This document shows, piece by piece, positions 8,550 through 16,114 of a stretch of DNA of 47,185 nucleotides; the first letter of the stretch is position 1, and the number at the start of each line of letters is the position of its first letter. The notes beneath the pieces are model-generated. The model was not told where the DNA came from. It made no database searches and saw only the letters and a list, made by a program, of their open reading frames with translations. This DNA comes from an uncultured Elusimicrobiales bacterium (lineage in GTDB: Bacteria; Elusimicrobiota; Elusimicrobia; Elusimicrobiales; Elusimicrobiaceae). Made by a program: the position numbers and the translations under genes. Where the stretch lies: contig CALUZQ010000010.1 in NCBI GenBank assembly GCA_944325225.1, forward strand, positions 1-47,185. The letters run 5' to 3'.

Positions 8550-9695
8550 TTACCAGTGAATGGGAGAATAGGAATAGATATTCGCTTTTTTATCGTAAAT
8601 TAAATACCGAAATTCATTATTCATATTAAATTCCATGGGCTTTTTCCCCCGGTTTTCCAACATCAGCCGCAAAAAGTGGGTTTCCGGCAGATTTAATAAA
8701 TTAACCATCGTGGACTGGGTCAGCCGGTTTTCCGTATCGTACCGGGCGATAGAACGGCCTTGAGCGTCCAGCGCTTCTACAGAATGGATATGCTCCCCGG
8801 GGAGAATGTTTCCCAATACATATTTCCCGGCTATCAGCGGGATATCGGTCGGTTCGCCGTGTTGGGCGCGCAGCAAATACGAAAGCAATTTGATATTGGA
8901 AGCGTAACCGATTTCATGCCCCCAGTTGCTGCCGCAGTGCACGCCTACAGTTTCCCCCTGTGCATTAATTAACGGGGCCCCGCACAGGCCGGCGCGTTTA
9001 TTTAACGGCACGGAATAATCCGTCCGCAAAAACCGTTGGTTGTCTTTTTGTAAAAATTGACGGGAGGTATAAACTAACTCCTGCCCGGAATAACCGGCTG
9101 AAATGAATGCTTCCCCCAGAGCAGACTCCGTTTGCGCCAGCGGGAGCGGGTTAATTTCCGGCGGCAGCGGGCCTTGCAGTTCCAGCAATGCAATGTCCGA
9201 CACCATATTCGGCCCATATTGTACTACTCGGGCCGGCAGTACGATTTTTCTATTGTTCTCGTAAAAAACTAATTTTAAATGTTCGCCCATGCCTTTGGCA
9301 ATATGCCCGGCGGTGGCGGCCCAGACTTCTTCTTTGCCGTTATAACGGGTTTTAAATACAAAAGCAGTGGCAGTGGGTTGATACTTTTCCGGCACGCCGT
9401 CCAACGCGGCAGACTGCAGTTTGGCAACGGAAAGACGAATATCTTTTACAACCGCTTGTTGGGCGGCTTTCGCTGCAGCTTTGATGAAGGGTTGGGCGGA
9501 GGCAGCTTGTTGGGCGGCTTTTTCTATGTTCGGAAGAGCCGCCGGCAAATTGCGCGCCGGGATAGGATGCTTGCCCAGCACTGCTTTTGCCGCTTGGCGA
9601 AAAGTTTTTGACTTTTGCGCAAAAAGGTTTGCCGGAGCCAGACAGACCGCGGTAAACACACTCAGTTGAATAGATAAGATAATAAACCGCTTCAT
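8550..9695 (-). CDS. Secreted trypsin-fold protease, Cys nucleophile (array member 1)
   Basis: First gene of the four-gene array, 381 aa. Signal peptide about residues 1-27 (ends NLFAQ), then an Ala/Gln/Lys-rich helical segment (about 33-95). Protease domain: His131 in WAATAGHI, Asp167 in SDIALLEL, Cys238 in AGLCGAPLI, then GVHCGSN. A second Cys (in VHCGS) is shared with the last gene of the array. The C-terminal module starts at about residue 285 (LGNILPGEHIHSVEAL). A TTGACA box lies upstream, but no good ribosome site is visible. Closest in layout to the last array member; the array looks like repeated tandem duplication. Confidence 0.82.
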   Translation of the reverse strand: MKRFIILSIQLSVFTAVCLAPANLFAQKSKTFRQAAKAVLGKHPIPARNLPAALPNIEKAAQQAASAQPFIKAAAKAAQQAVVKDIRLSVAKLQSAALDGVPEKYQPTATAFVFKTRYNGKEEVWAATAGHIAKGMGEHLKLVFYENNRKIVLPARVVQYGPNMVSDIALLELQGPLPPEINPLPLAQTESALGEAFISAGYSGQELVYTSRQFLQKDNQRFLRTDYSVPLNKRAGLCGAPLINAQGETVGVHCGSNWGHEIGYASNIKLLSYLLRAQHGEPTDIPLIAGKYVLGNILPGEHIHSVEALDAQGRSIARYDTENRLTQSTMVNLLNLPETHFLRLMLENRGKKPMEFNMNNEFRYLIYDKKANIYSYSPIHW

Positions 9696-9697
9696 AA

Positions 9698-9726
9698 TAA
9701 ATACTCTATTGATTTTTAGTTGTCAA
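9698..9726 (-). promoter_or_regulatory. Candidate promoter of the protease array
   Basis: On the minus strand a perfect TTGACA (9726-9721) is followed after 17 bases by TATTTA (9703-9698). Spacing is ideal, but the -10 ends only 2 bases before the ATG at 9695, so the transcript would start at or inside the start codon. Either the mRNA is leaderless or another -10 such as TAGAGT is used. Confidence 0.5.
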
Positions 9727-9792
9727 AACCAGGGCCTTTAGTCCTAGGAAGAGGGGCCGCTAAGGCCCACTAGCTCTTAGGCCCGCGGTAAG
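9727..9792. other. Intergenic stretch with GGGCC-rich hairpins
   Basis: Between the array promoter and the glyA terminator lies a stretch with overlapping inverted repeats (CCAGGGCCTTTAGTCCTAGG, and CTAAG with CTTAG around 11 bases). The motif CCAGGGCCTTT plus CCTA recurs inverted near 18530-18560. No gene is seen. Confidence 0.4.
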
Positions 9793-9828
9793 AAAAATCC
9801 CCGGGAATTTTGCTGGTTCCCGGGGATT
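9793..9828 (-). terminator. Terminator of glyA
   Basis: On the minus strand AATCCCCGGGAA pairs with TTCCCGGGGATT around 9 bases and is followed by TTTTTC. It lies 11 bases after the glyA stop. Confidence 0.9.
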
Positions 9829-9838
9829 ACCGAACGGA

Positions 9839-11086
9839 CTATTGTAAGTTGGGGTAGAGCGGAAAGTCGGCTAAGAAATCTTTTACTCTCCGGGCGGTTT
9901 GGGCCAGGTATGCGTCGTCTTGTGCGTGCGAGATGGCCTCGTCAATAAAGGCGGCTACTTGCGCCATATCCGCTTCTTTCATACCGCGGGTGGTAATGGC
10001 GGGAGTACCCAGCCGCAGGCCGCTGGTTATAAACGGTTTTTCCGGATCAAACGGAATGGTATTTTTATTCGCCGTAATACCGGCTTTATCCAACGCCGCT
10101 TCGGCGGCTTTTCCGGTAAGCCCTTTGGAGCGCAAATCAATGCACATCACATGGCTGTCAGTCCCGCCGGCCACTAAGCGGTATCCGCGGGCCAGCAGTT
10201 GTTTGGCCAGTTCAGCCGCATTGAGTTTCACTTGATGCTGATACGCTTTAAATTCCGGTTTTAATGCTTCCCCAAAGCAGACGGCTTTGCCCGCGATGAC
10301 ATGCATCAGCGGCCCGCCCTGCGTGCCGGGGAAAACGGCCGAGTTAATGGCTTTGGCCAGCGATTCTTTGCACAAAATCAGCCCGCCGCGCGGTCCGCGC
10401 AGGGTTTTGTGCGTGGTGGTGGTTACGACATCGGCATACGGGAACGGGTTGGGATATTCTCCCGCCGCAATCAGCCCCGCATAGTGTGCCACATCGCACG
10501 CCAAATAGGCGCCGCAGGAATCGGCAATTTCGCGCAGCCGTTTCCAGTCAAACACGCGCGAATAGTTGGAGGCGCCGGCCAGAATTAATTTCGGTTTATG
10601 TTCCTGGGCTAATTTGGCGGCTTCGTCATAATCAATTTCTTCGGTATCCGGGCGGACATTCATCGCGATAATGTGATACAGTTTGCCAGAAAAATTCAGC
10701 GGGTGTCCGTGGGTCAGGTGTCCCCCGTGGGACAGGTTTAATCCCAGTACCGTGTCGCCGGGCTGCAAGAGAGCAAAATACACCGCCATATTGGCCTGGG
10801 CGCCCGAGTGGGGCTGCACATTGGCGTGTTCGGCGTGGAAGAGCTGTTTGGCGCGGTCAATGGCCAGTTGTTCCACTTCATCTACAAATTCACAGCCGCC
10901 ATAGTAGCGTTTACCGGGATATCCCTCGGCGTATTTGTTGGTTAATACAGAGCCCTGCGCCTGCATAACCGCCGGGGAAGTGAAATTTTCCGAAGCAATT
11001 AATTCCAGTTTTTCACGCTGGCGGGCCAGTTCTTTGGCGACAGCCGAAAAAACGGCCGGATCAGATTTTTGCAAGTCGGGATACAT
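9839..11086 (-). CDS. glyA: Serine hydroxymethyltransferase
   Basis: PLP enzyme that converts serine plus tetrahydrofolate to glycine plus methylene-tetrahydrofolate, the main source of one-carbon units (415 aa, normal length). Family landmarks: [13 protein letters not shown] near the N-terminus, [27 protein letters not shown], and [16 protein letters not shown] with the PLP-binding Lys. ATG at 11086 has an AAGGAG site 9 bases upstream. It is a single-gene unit with its own terminator, divergent from the deoxyhypusine-synthase-like operon. Confidence 0.98.
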   Translation of the reverse strand: MYPDLQKSDPAVFSAVAKELARQREKLELIASENFTSPAVMQAQGSVLTNKYAEGYPGKRYYGGCEFVDEVEQLAIDRAKQLFHAEHANVQPHSGAQANMAVYFALLQPGDTVLGLNLSHGGHLTHGHPLNFSGKLYHIIAMNVRPDTEEIDYDEAAKLAQEHKPKLILAGASNYSRVFDWKRLREIADSCGAYLACDVAHYAGLIAAGEYPNPFPYADVVTTTTHKTLRGPRGGLILCKESLAKAINSAVFPGTQGGPLMHVIAGKAVCFGEALKPEFKAYQHQVKLNAAELAKQLLARGYRLVAGGTDSHVMCIDLRSKGLTGKAAEAALDKAGITANKNTIPFDPEKPFITSGLRLGTPAITTRGMKEADMAQVAAFIDEAISHAQDDAYLAQTARRVKDFLADFPLYPNLQ

Positions 11087-11109
11087 AGGGAACGCTCCTT
11101 AGTCGGCTG

Positions 11110-11141
11110 CCAACCAGCGGGAAATCCCGGGCTGTTAGGAG
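11110..11141 (-). promoter_or_regulatory. Leader hairpin upstream of glyA
   Basis: Inverted repeat CAGCGGGA/TCCCGGGCTG (5-bp CGGGA/TCCCG core with CAG/CTG outside) lies in the roughly 60-base glyA leader, between a TAAAAT box and the ribosome site. It does not match a known riboswitch that I recognise; a regulatory role is only possible. Confidence 0.35.
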
Positions 11142-11187
11142 GCCGCCATTTTATGATATTTTTCTATGAAAACACTGCATTATTTAA

Positions 11188-11193
11188 TATAAT
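11188..11193 (+). promoter_or_regulatory. -10 box for the DHS-dnaX-recR-comEC unit
   Basis: Perfect TATAAT 43 bases before the start codon at 11237, in an AT-rich spacer; no clear -35. The only evident promoter for the six-gene unit that follows. Confidence 0.55.
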
Positions 11194-11236
11194 TTACTAA
11201 ATAGAAGTAAATAAATCCAGCAGAGGTGTAAAAGAA

Positions 11237-12313
11237 ATGGCTAAACTTACCAAAAAAGACTTTCTCAAAGACACCATCAAACACATTGATTTGAAAAAAT
11301 ACAATGTGGTTCCCATGGTGGAGGCCTTTGGGAGCATGGCCTACGCTTCCCGCGAAGTGGCCAGAGCGAGCAAAATCTACAATATGATGCTGTCCGACAA
11401 AAAATGCTCTGTCATTTTGTGCATCGCGGGATCGCTTGTATCCGCCGGGCTCAAAAAAGTCGTAGTGGATATGATTCAAAACAACATGGTGGACGCGATT
11501 GTTTCCAACGGCGCCAACATTGTGGACCAGGACTTCTTTGAAGCGCTGGGCTATAAACACTATATCGGCACCCCCTATAACGCCGACGATAATTTGCTGC
11601 GCGACTTGCACATTGACCGTATCTACGACACCTATATTGACGAAGATCAGCTGAAAGAATGCGACGAAACCGTCCATAAAATCTGCAACGCGCTGGAACC
11701 CCGCCCGTATTCTTCCCGCGAATTCATCTGGGAAATGGGCAAATGGCTGGAGAAAAAAGGCAAAGGCAAAGATTCTATTGTGTATAACGCGTATAAATAC
11801 GGCGTGCCCGTGTTTGTGCCGGCATTTTCGGACTGCTCGGCCGGTTTCGGCTTCGTCGCCCACCAGACCGAACACCCCGAAGCCCATGTTTCTATTGACA
11901 GCGCCAAGGATTTTTTGGAACTGACCAAAATCAAAATTAAAGCCAAAGAAACCGGGCTTATGATGTTCTCCGGCGGCGTGCCGAAAAACTTTGCCCAGGA
12001 TACCGTGGTGGCCGCTGAAATTTTAGGGGCCGATGCTCCTATGCACAAATACGCCGTACAAATTACCGTGGCGGATGTGCGCGACGGGGCGTTGTCCGGC
12101 TCTACCCTCAAGGAAGCTTCTTCCTGGGGAAAAGTTTCCACCGCCTTGGAACAGATGGTTTACGGCGAATGCACGACCTTGATTCCGCTGATTATCGGTT
12201 ACGGCTATCATAAAGGCGCGTGGAAAAAACGCAAAGCGGCCAACTACGCTAAATTCCTCCAGGACGAGGACGCCAAAGTGGCGGCTTTGAAAGCGAAAAA
12301 AGCCAAAAAATAA
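11237..12313 (+). CDS. Deoxyhypusine synthase-like protein
   Basis: A 358-aa member of the deoxyhypusine synthase family (Rossmann-like, NAD-dependent, transfers an aminobutyl group from spermidine). Landmarks: SVILCIAGSLVSAGLKK, DAIVSNGANIVDQDF, and SGGVPKN with Lys250 at the place of the catalytic Lys of the human enzyme (there in a GGGVVKHH context), then EASSWGKV. Bacteria lack eIF5A, so the product is not hypusine on eIF5A; bacterial homologs have been suggested to make homospermidine or to act on other amines. Ribosome site AGAGGTG. It heads a unit running into dnaX-recR-comEC; the next ATG follows its stop directly. Family sure, substrate not. Confidence 0.85.
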   Translation: MAKLTKKDFLKDTIKHIDLKKYNVVPMVEAFGSMAYASREVARASKIYNMMLSDKKCSVILCIAGSLVSAGLKKVVVDMIQNNMVDAIVSNGANIVDQDFFEALGYKHYIGTPYNADDNLLRDLHIDRIYDTYIDEDQLKECDETVHKICNALEPRPYSSREFIWEMGKWLEKKGKGKDSIVYNAYKYGVPVFVPAFSDCSAGFGFVAHQTEHPEAHVSIDSAKDFLELTKIKIKAKETGLMMFSGGVPKNFAQDTVVAAEILGADAPMHKYAVQITVADVRDGALSGSTLKEASSWGKVSTALEQMVYGECTTLIPLIIGYGYHKGAWKKRKAANYAKFLQDEDAKVAALKAKKAKK

Positions 12314-13174
12314 ATGGTGATGCGACTGAAAACCGCGTTTATCAGTTTGATCCTGCTGATCTGCCCGTGTGCGTTATGCTACGGGCAGCTCAGTTTTTCG
12401 GGGGTCAACGGCGAACGCGGCTATGCCGCCCTGCGCGCGTATTACCGGCTGGATTTGGATAACGGGTTTGTGATTACCCCCATGTATGGGTATTACCGTA
12501 TGTCGGATAAAGAAATTGACGAAGCCGGTTCCACCTCCCGTTACGGGGTGGAAGTGTCCTATGAACTAAACGATTCCTGGCGGGTGCTGGCCGAAGGCAT
12601 GTGGCAGCCGCAGGCGGTGGGGTATCAGGCCGTGGGATATGCCGCCGGCGTAAGCTGGGTGCCCTTTTATCGGTGGGGCATTTTAAAAAATCCGTTGTTG
12701 ACGGGATACGCCGAACAAACCCGGTACTGCACTTATGTAGATAAACAAGGCAACGAACTGCCCGGCGGTTCTTTTAGAGAGGTGGAAACCGGGGCCCATG
12801 TGGAAGCTTCGGCCGACGCGGGAAACTGGAATTTGAAAGCCGCTTGGCATAAAGTGATAGAATATAGTAGCAAGCCGCCCCATGACCTTACTTTCAGCTG
12901 GGCCAATATTCCCTTTATGACGGCGGTGGTACAAGGTTTTGTGAAAGAAGCGGCAGCTGTGCGGGTTAGCTACCGAACCGAATTTTTTACGCCGTATGCT
13001 TCTTTGGCAAGATATCGTTACAACGAGTTAAGCGATACGGCGGCGGCGGTAAGTGCGGGGATACATCTGCATTTGGGGGAATTATCCCTGGCCGGCGGGG
13101 TGGAAGTATTTGAACCGCGGCGGGAAGATAACCGAAAAACTTATTTTTCTATGTCTGCCGAAGTAGCATTTTAA
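12314..13174 (+). CDS. Secreted, probably outer-membrane beta-barrel protein
   Basis: A 286-aa protein with a signal peptide (about 1-25, ends CALCYGQ). The rest alternates aromatic and polar residues in short strands (GFVITPMYGYYRM, WRVLAEGMWQPQAVGY, YRTEFFTPYASLARYRY) and ends in FSMSAEVAF, an aromatic C-terminus as in BamA-folded barrels. I do not recognise the family. Its start abuts the stop of the upstream gene (TAAATG), with further in-frame starts at 12317 and 12320, so translation is coupled. No functional link to its neighbours is evident. Confidence 0.62.
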   Translation: MVMRLKTAFISLILLICPCALCYGQLSFSGVNGERGYAALRAYYRLDLDNGFVITPMYGYYRMSDKEIDEAGSTSRYGVEVSYELNDSWRVLAEGMWQPQAVGYQAVGYAAGVSWVPFYRWGILKNPLLTGYAEQTRYCTYVDKQGNELPGGSFREVETGAHVEASADAGNWNLKAAWHKVIEYSSKPPHDLTFSWANIPFMTAVVQGFVKEAAAVRVSYRTEFFTPYASLARYRYNELSDTAAAVSAGIHLHLGELSLAGGVEVFEPRREDNRKTYFSMSAEVAF

Positions 13175-13185
13175 CGGAGGAAGCT

Positions 13186-13626
13186 GTGGCCAGATTAGAT
13201 TTGCATTGTAATATAGATGAAGATGTGTTTTCATTAACGGTTTTTTTAACCCGGTTGTTGGCGGGGTTGGCGCTGTTGTATGTTACCATTGGCAGTTTGC
13301 TGTTTTACCGGGAATTTTTATATAACGCCACAGCCATCGGATTGCCGCTTCCGGTGCCGGCGGGGCTGACGGTGCTGATTGCTGAACTGTTTTTGGCCCT
13401 GTTATTGATTTTGGGGTGGTTTACGCGGCCGGCGGCGCTGTTGTCTTTTTTGTGCACGGCGGGAATGGGGGTTGTGTTTTTTGCTTCCGATTTGAATAAA
13501 ATTTATGTGGCGTTGCTGGTACTGTTGGCGGCGTCGCTTCTGCCGGCCGCGATGCTGGGGCCGGGCAAAATCAGTTTAGATTATAAGCACGCAGTGCGCC
13601 GCGCACAGCGATCGCGCAGAGGATAA
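13186..13626 (+). CDS. DoxX-family membrane protein
   Basis: A 146-aa protein with four membrane helices (about residues 17-38, 56-77, 80-100, 105-125). The layout, with RLLAGLALLYVTIGSLLFY in helix 1 and an ALLLILGWFTRPAALL step between helices 2 and 3, fits the DoxX/DoxD group, which is linked to redox and thiol balance in several bacteria. GTG start with a GGAGG ribosome site 5 bases upstream. It ends 1 base before dnaX. The basic tail (HAVRRAQRSRRG) is cytoplasmic by the positive-inside rule. Family assignment is moderate. Confidence 0.65.
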   Translation: MARLDLHCNIDEDVFSLTVFLTRLLAGLALLYVTIGSLLFYREFLYNATAIGLPLPVPAGLTVLIAELFLALLLILGWFTRPAALLSFLCTAGMGVVFFASDLNKIYVALLVLLAASLLPAAMLGPGKISLDYKHAVRRAQRSRRG

Positions 13627-13627
13627 T

Positions 13628-15517
13628 ATGGAAATGTTTGAAGAAAATAAACAATATATCAGTTTAGCCAATAAATACCGCCCGCAGAAGTTTGAAGATA
13701 TGGTGGGCCAGGAAAGCATTTCCAAAACTTTGCAAAATGCCTTAAAACTGGGCCGTATTGCACACGCCTATTTGTTTTACGGTCCGCGCGGCTGCGGCAA
13801 AACGACGACCGCCCGTATTTTGGCCAAGGCCCTTAACTGCACGGGGAACGGACAAAACAAACCCACCGCTGAGCCGTGCGGCCAATGCCCGCAGTGTTTG
13901 GAAATTGCGCAAAGCGCCGATATGGATGTGCTGGAATTAGACGCCGCCAGCAATACCCAAGTGGAAAAAGTGCGCGAAGCCATTATTGACACCGTCGCCC
14001 TGGCGGCTTCCCGCGATCGGTTTAAAGTATTTATTTTGGACGAAGTGCATATGCTTTCGGCCAGCTCGTTTAACGCGTTATTAAAAACGATTGAGGAGCC
14101 GCCGTCCCATGTGGTGTTTATTTTGGCCACTACCGAAAAGCACAAAGTACCGGCCACCATTGTCAGCCGCTGCCAAACCTTTCGCTTCCGCCCGATTACG
14201 GTGGAAGAAATCAGCACGCATTTATTGGATTTAGCCGGTGCGGAGAATATAGATTTAACGCCGGCGGCGGCCAAAATTATCGCTAAAAACGCCGGCGGCG
14301 CCATGCGCGACGCTTTGACGCTGTTGGACCGCGCCATCGCTTTCTGCGGCGACCGAATTGACGAAAAAGCCGTGGGCGAAATGTTAGGGCTCACGCCGGA
14401 CGATCTGCTCAAGCAGGCGATAGAAGCGCTGGTTGCAAAAAACGGCACCCAACTGCATTCCGTTTTTGAAACTTTGAAAGAAGAGGGCTTTGACGCCAAC
14501 GCATTCTTAAAAGATTTAAAAAACGGGCTGGGCGATCTATTTTATTTTTCGTTGGGGCAGGGAGAAGAGCCCTTTGCCGGTGCGGCGCAAATCGGGCAGC
14601 AGGTATCGTCCGGCTTTTTAGCGCAGCTGTCGCGCAAAATCAACAAAATTATTGAAGAAGTAAAATTTTCGGACAATGCCTTGGTCAGCGCCGAAGTCGG
14701 TTTGTTTACGGTCATGGAGAGCTGTTTGGATATTGATGCGTTTGTTCGCCGGCTGGAAGCATTGGAACGGGGAGAAACGCCCTCCGTTGCGGCCCCGCGT
14801 CCGGTTTCGGCCCGCCCGGCGGTTGTCCCGTCTGCGCGCCCGGCCGTATCAACCCCTAAACCTGCGGTCGTAAAGAATGTTCCGGCGGCGCCCCAAAGCG
14901 CGGCTCCGGCGGAAGAAATCCTAGCCGAAGAAGAAACAGCGGAAGAAGAATCCTCGTTACCGGTTAGCACTCCCCAACCGGCGTTGACCGACCGTCAAGT
15001 TTGGGATAAAATGCTCAAGCAATTTCAGCGAAGTCCTTTTGTGTATGATGTGATGACCAACTGTTCTGTTTCTTTCGGCCCTACCGAATGGATTCTGCGT
15101 TTTGGACCCGGGAAAGAATTTTATCAGATTCCGGCTCAAAACAAACTGCCCGAATTGGAACAGGCGGCTTGTAAAATAAGCGGCCGCACCATTAAAATCA
15201 AACTAGCTGGCAACGAGGAAGAAAAGCCCCGCCCGGCCGATACACCGGCGCAAGCGTCCGCTCCTAAACCGGATACGAGAACCTTTTATCAAGCCCCGGC
15301 GGAGGCACAGCCAGTACAGACGGGCGCGGCGTCCCGCGCGGCTGTACCGGCGGGGAAGACGGCTTCCGCCCCGGCGAAGAAAGAGGCCATTTCCGAGGAA
15401 GAACCCTTTATAAAAGCCAATTTTGAGGCGGACGCTTCCGCCTCTTCCGCGGCCGATCAAACGCCGGAAGAAGTAAAAGATATTTTGGAGATTATTCCCG
15501 GAGAGTTACTGGCGTAA
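13628..15517 (+). CDS. dnaX: DNA polymerase III gamma/tau subunit
   Basis: Clamp-loader ATPase, 629 aa. Residues 1-240 are the AAA+ core: ANKYRPQKFEDMVGQ, Walker A YGPRGCGKTTTA, a four-Cys zinc site (Cys-x8-9-CxxCxxC type, with EPCGQCPQCLE), Walker B VFILDEVHML and the sensor SRCQTF. Domain III follows, then a Pro/Ala/Glu-rich linker (about 385-455) and a C-terminal domain like tau domain V (WDKMLKQFQRSPFVYDVM). Two in-frame A AAA AAC heptamers (14437-14443, 14518-14524) could allow frameshifting to a short gamma form, but this is unproven. recR follows after 3 bases; the ybaB/ebfC gene often found between them is absent. Confidence 0.96.
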   Translation: MEMFEENKQYISLANKYRPQKFEDMVGQESISKTLQNALKLGRIAHAYLFYGPRGCGKTTTARILAKALNCTGNGQNKPTAEPCGQCPQCLEIAQSADMDVLELDAASNTQVEKVREAIIDTVALAASRDRFKVFILDEVHMLSASSFNALLKTIEEPPSHVVFILATTEKHKVPATIVSRCQTFRFRPITVEEISTHLLDLAGAENIDLTPAAAKIIAKNAGGAMRDALTLLDRAIAFCGDRIDEKAVGEMLGLTPDDLLKQAIEALVAKNGTQLHSVFETLKEEGFDANAFLKDLKNGLGDLFYFSLGQGEEPFAGAAQIGQQVSSGFLAQLSRKINKIIEEVKFSDNALVSAEVGLFTVMESCLDIDAFVRRLEALERGETPSVAAPRPVSARPAVVPSARPAVSTPKPAVVKNVPAAPQSAAPAEEILAEEETAEEESSLPVSTPQPALTDRQVWDKMLKQFQRSPFVYDVMTNCSVSFGPTEWILRFGPGKEFYQIPAQNKLPELEQAACKISGRTIKIKLAGNEEEKPRPADTPAQASAPKPDTRTFYQAPAEAQPVQTGAASRAAVPAGKTASAPAKKEAISEEEPFIKANFEADASASSAADQTPEEVKDILEIIPGELLA

Positions 15518-15520
15518 TTT

Positions 15521-16114
15521 ATGAAAAGTTTGGACCGTTTAATCCGTGCATTAAGACGGCTGCCCGGCGTAGGGCCGCGGCAGGCGGAGCGGTTTGCCGC
15601 GTATTTTTTACGGGCCCCGCAGGGGGAAACGGAAGAATTTATCCAGGCGGTTCTGACGGTGAAACAATCCGTCCGGCTTTGCCCGGTCTGCTTTAATTAC
15701 TGCGAGGACGGGTTGTGCGAAATCTGCCGCGACCCGGACCGCGACCGCGGGCTCATTTGTGTAGTAGAGGATCCGCAAGATATTGAATCGCTGGAAAAAA
15801 CCGGGGCTTATCACGGGTTGTATCATGTGCTGCACGGGGCCATTTCTCCCTTGGAAGGGCGCAGCGCCGAGCAGGTAAAAGTGCGGGAACTGTTGGAACG
15901 CGTTCAGCACGCCCAAACGCCCGTGCGGGAAATTATTATCGCCACCGACCCCGACAACGAAGGCGAAACCACCGCTTTGTATTTGGCCGATTTGCTGCGC
16001 GGTATGGTCGGCCAGGTAACGCGCATCGGCTATGGTGTGCCGCTGGGCGGTGATATTGATTATATAGACGAAATGACCCTGGGATATTCTCTGAAGGGAC
16101 GCACCAAACTCTAA
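15521..16114 (+). CDS. recR: Recombination mediator RecR
   Basis: A 197-aa protein of the RecFOR pathway; it forms a ring clamp that helps load RecA at gaps. The helix-hairpin-helix LRRLPGVGPRQAERFA is at the N-terminus, followed by the four-Cys zinc finger CPVCFNYCEDGLCEIC (about 55-70), the Toprim motif IIATDPDNEGETTA and the tail YGVPLGGDIDYIDE. Full length. Its stop overlaps the comEC start by one base (TAATG), so the two are coupled. Confidence 0.97.
   Translation: MKSLDRLIRALRRLPGVGPRQAERFAAYFLRAPQGETEEFIQAVLTVKQSVRLCPVCFNYCEDGLCEICRDPDRDRGLICVVEDPQDIESLEKTGAYHGLYHVLHGAISPLEGRSAEQVKVRELLERVQHAQTPVREIIIATDPDNEGETTALYLADLLRGMVGQVTRIGYGVPLGGDIDYIDEMTLGYSLKGRTKL

Noticed and set aside
4958-9695. 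HtrA/DegP assignment for the four protease-like genes
   Set aside because: No PDZ domain can be seen, the nucleophile is Cys or Ala and the C-terminal module is of another type.
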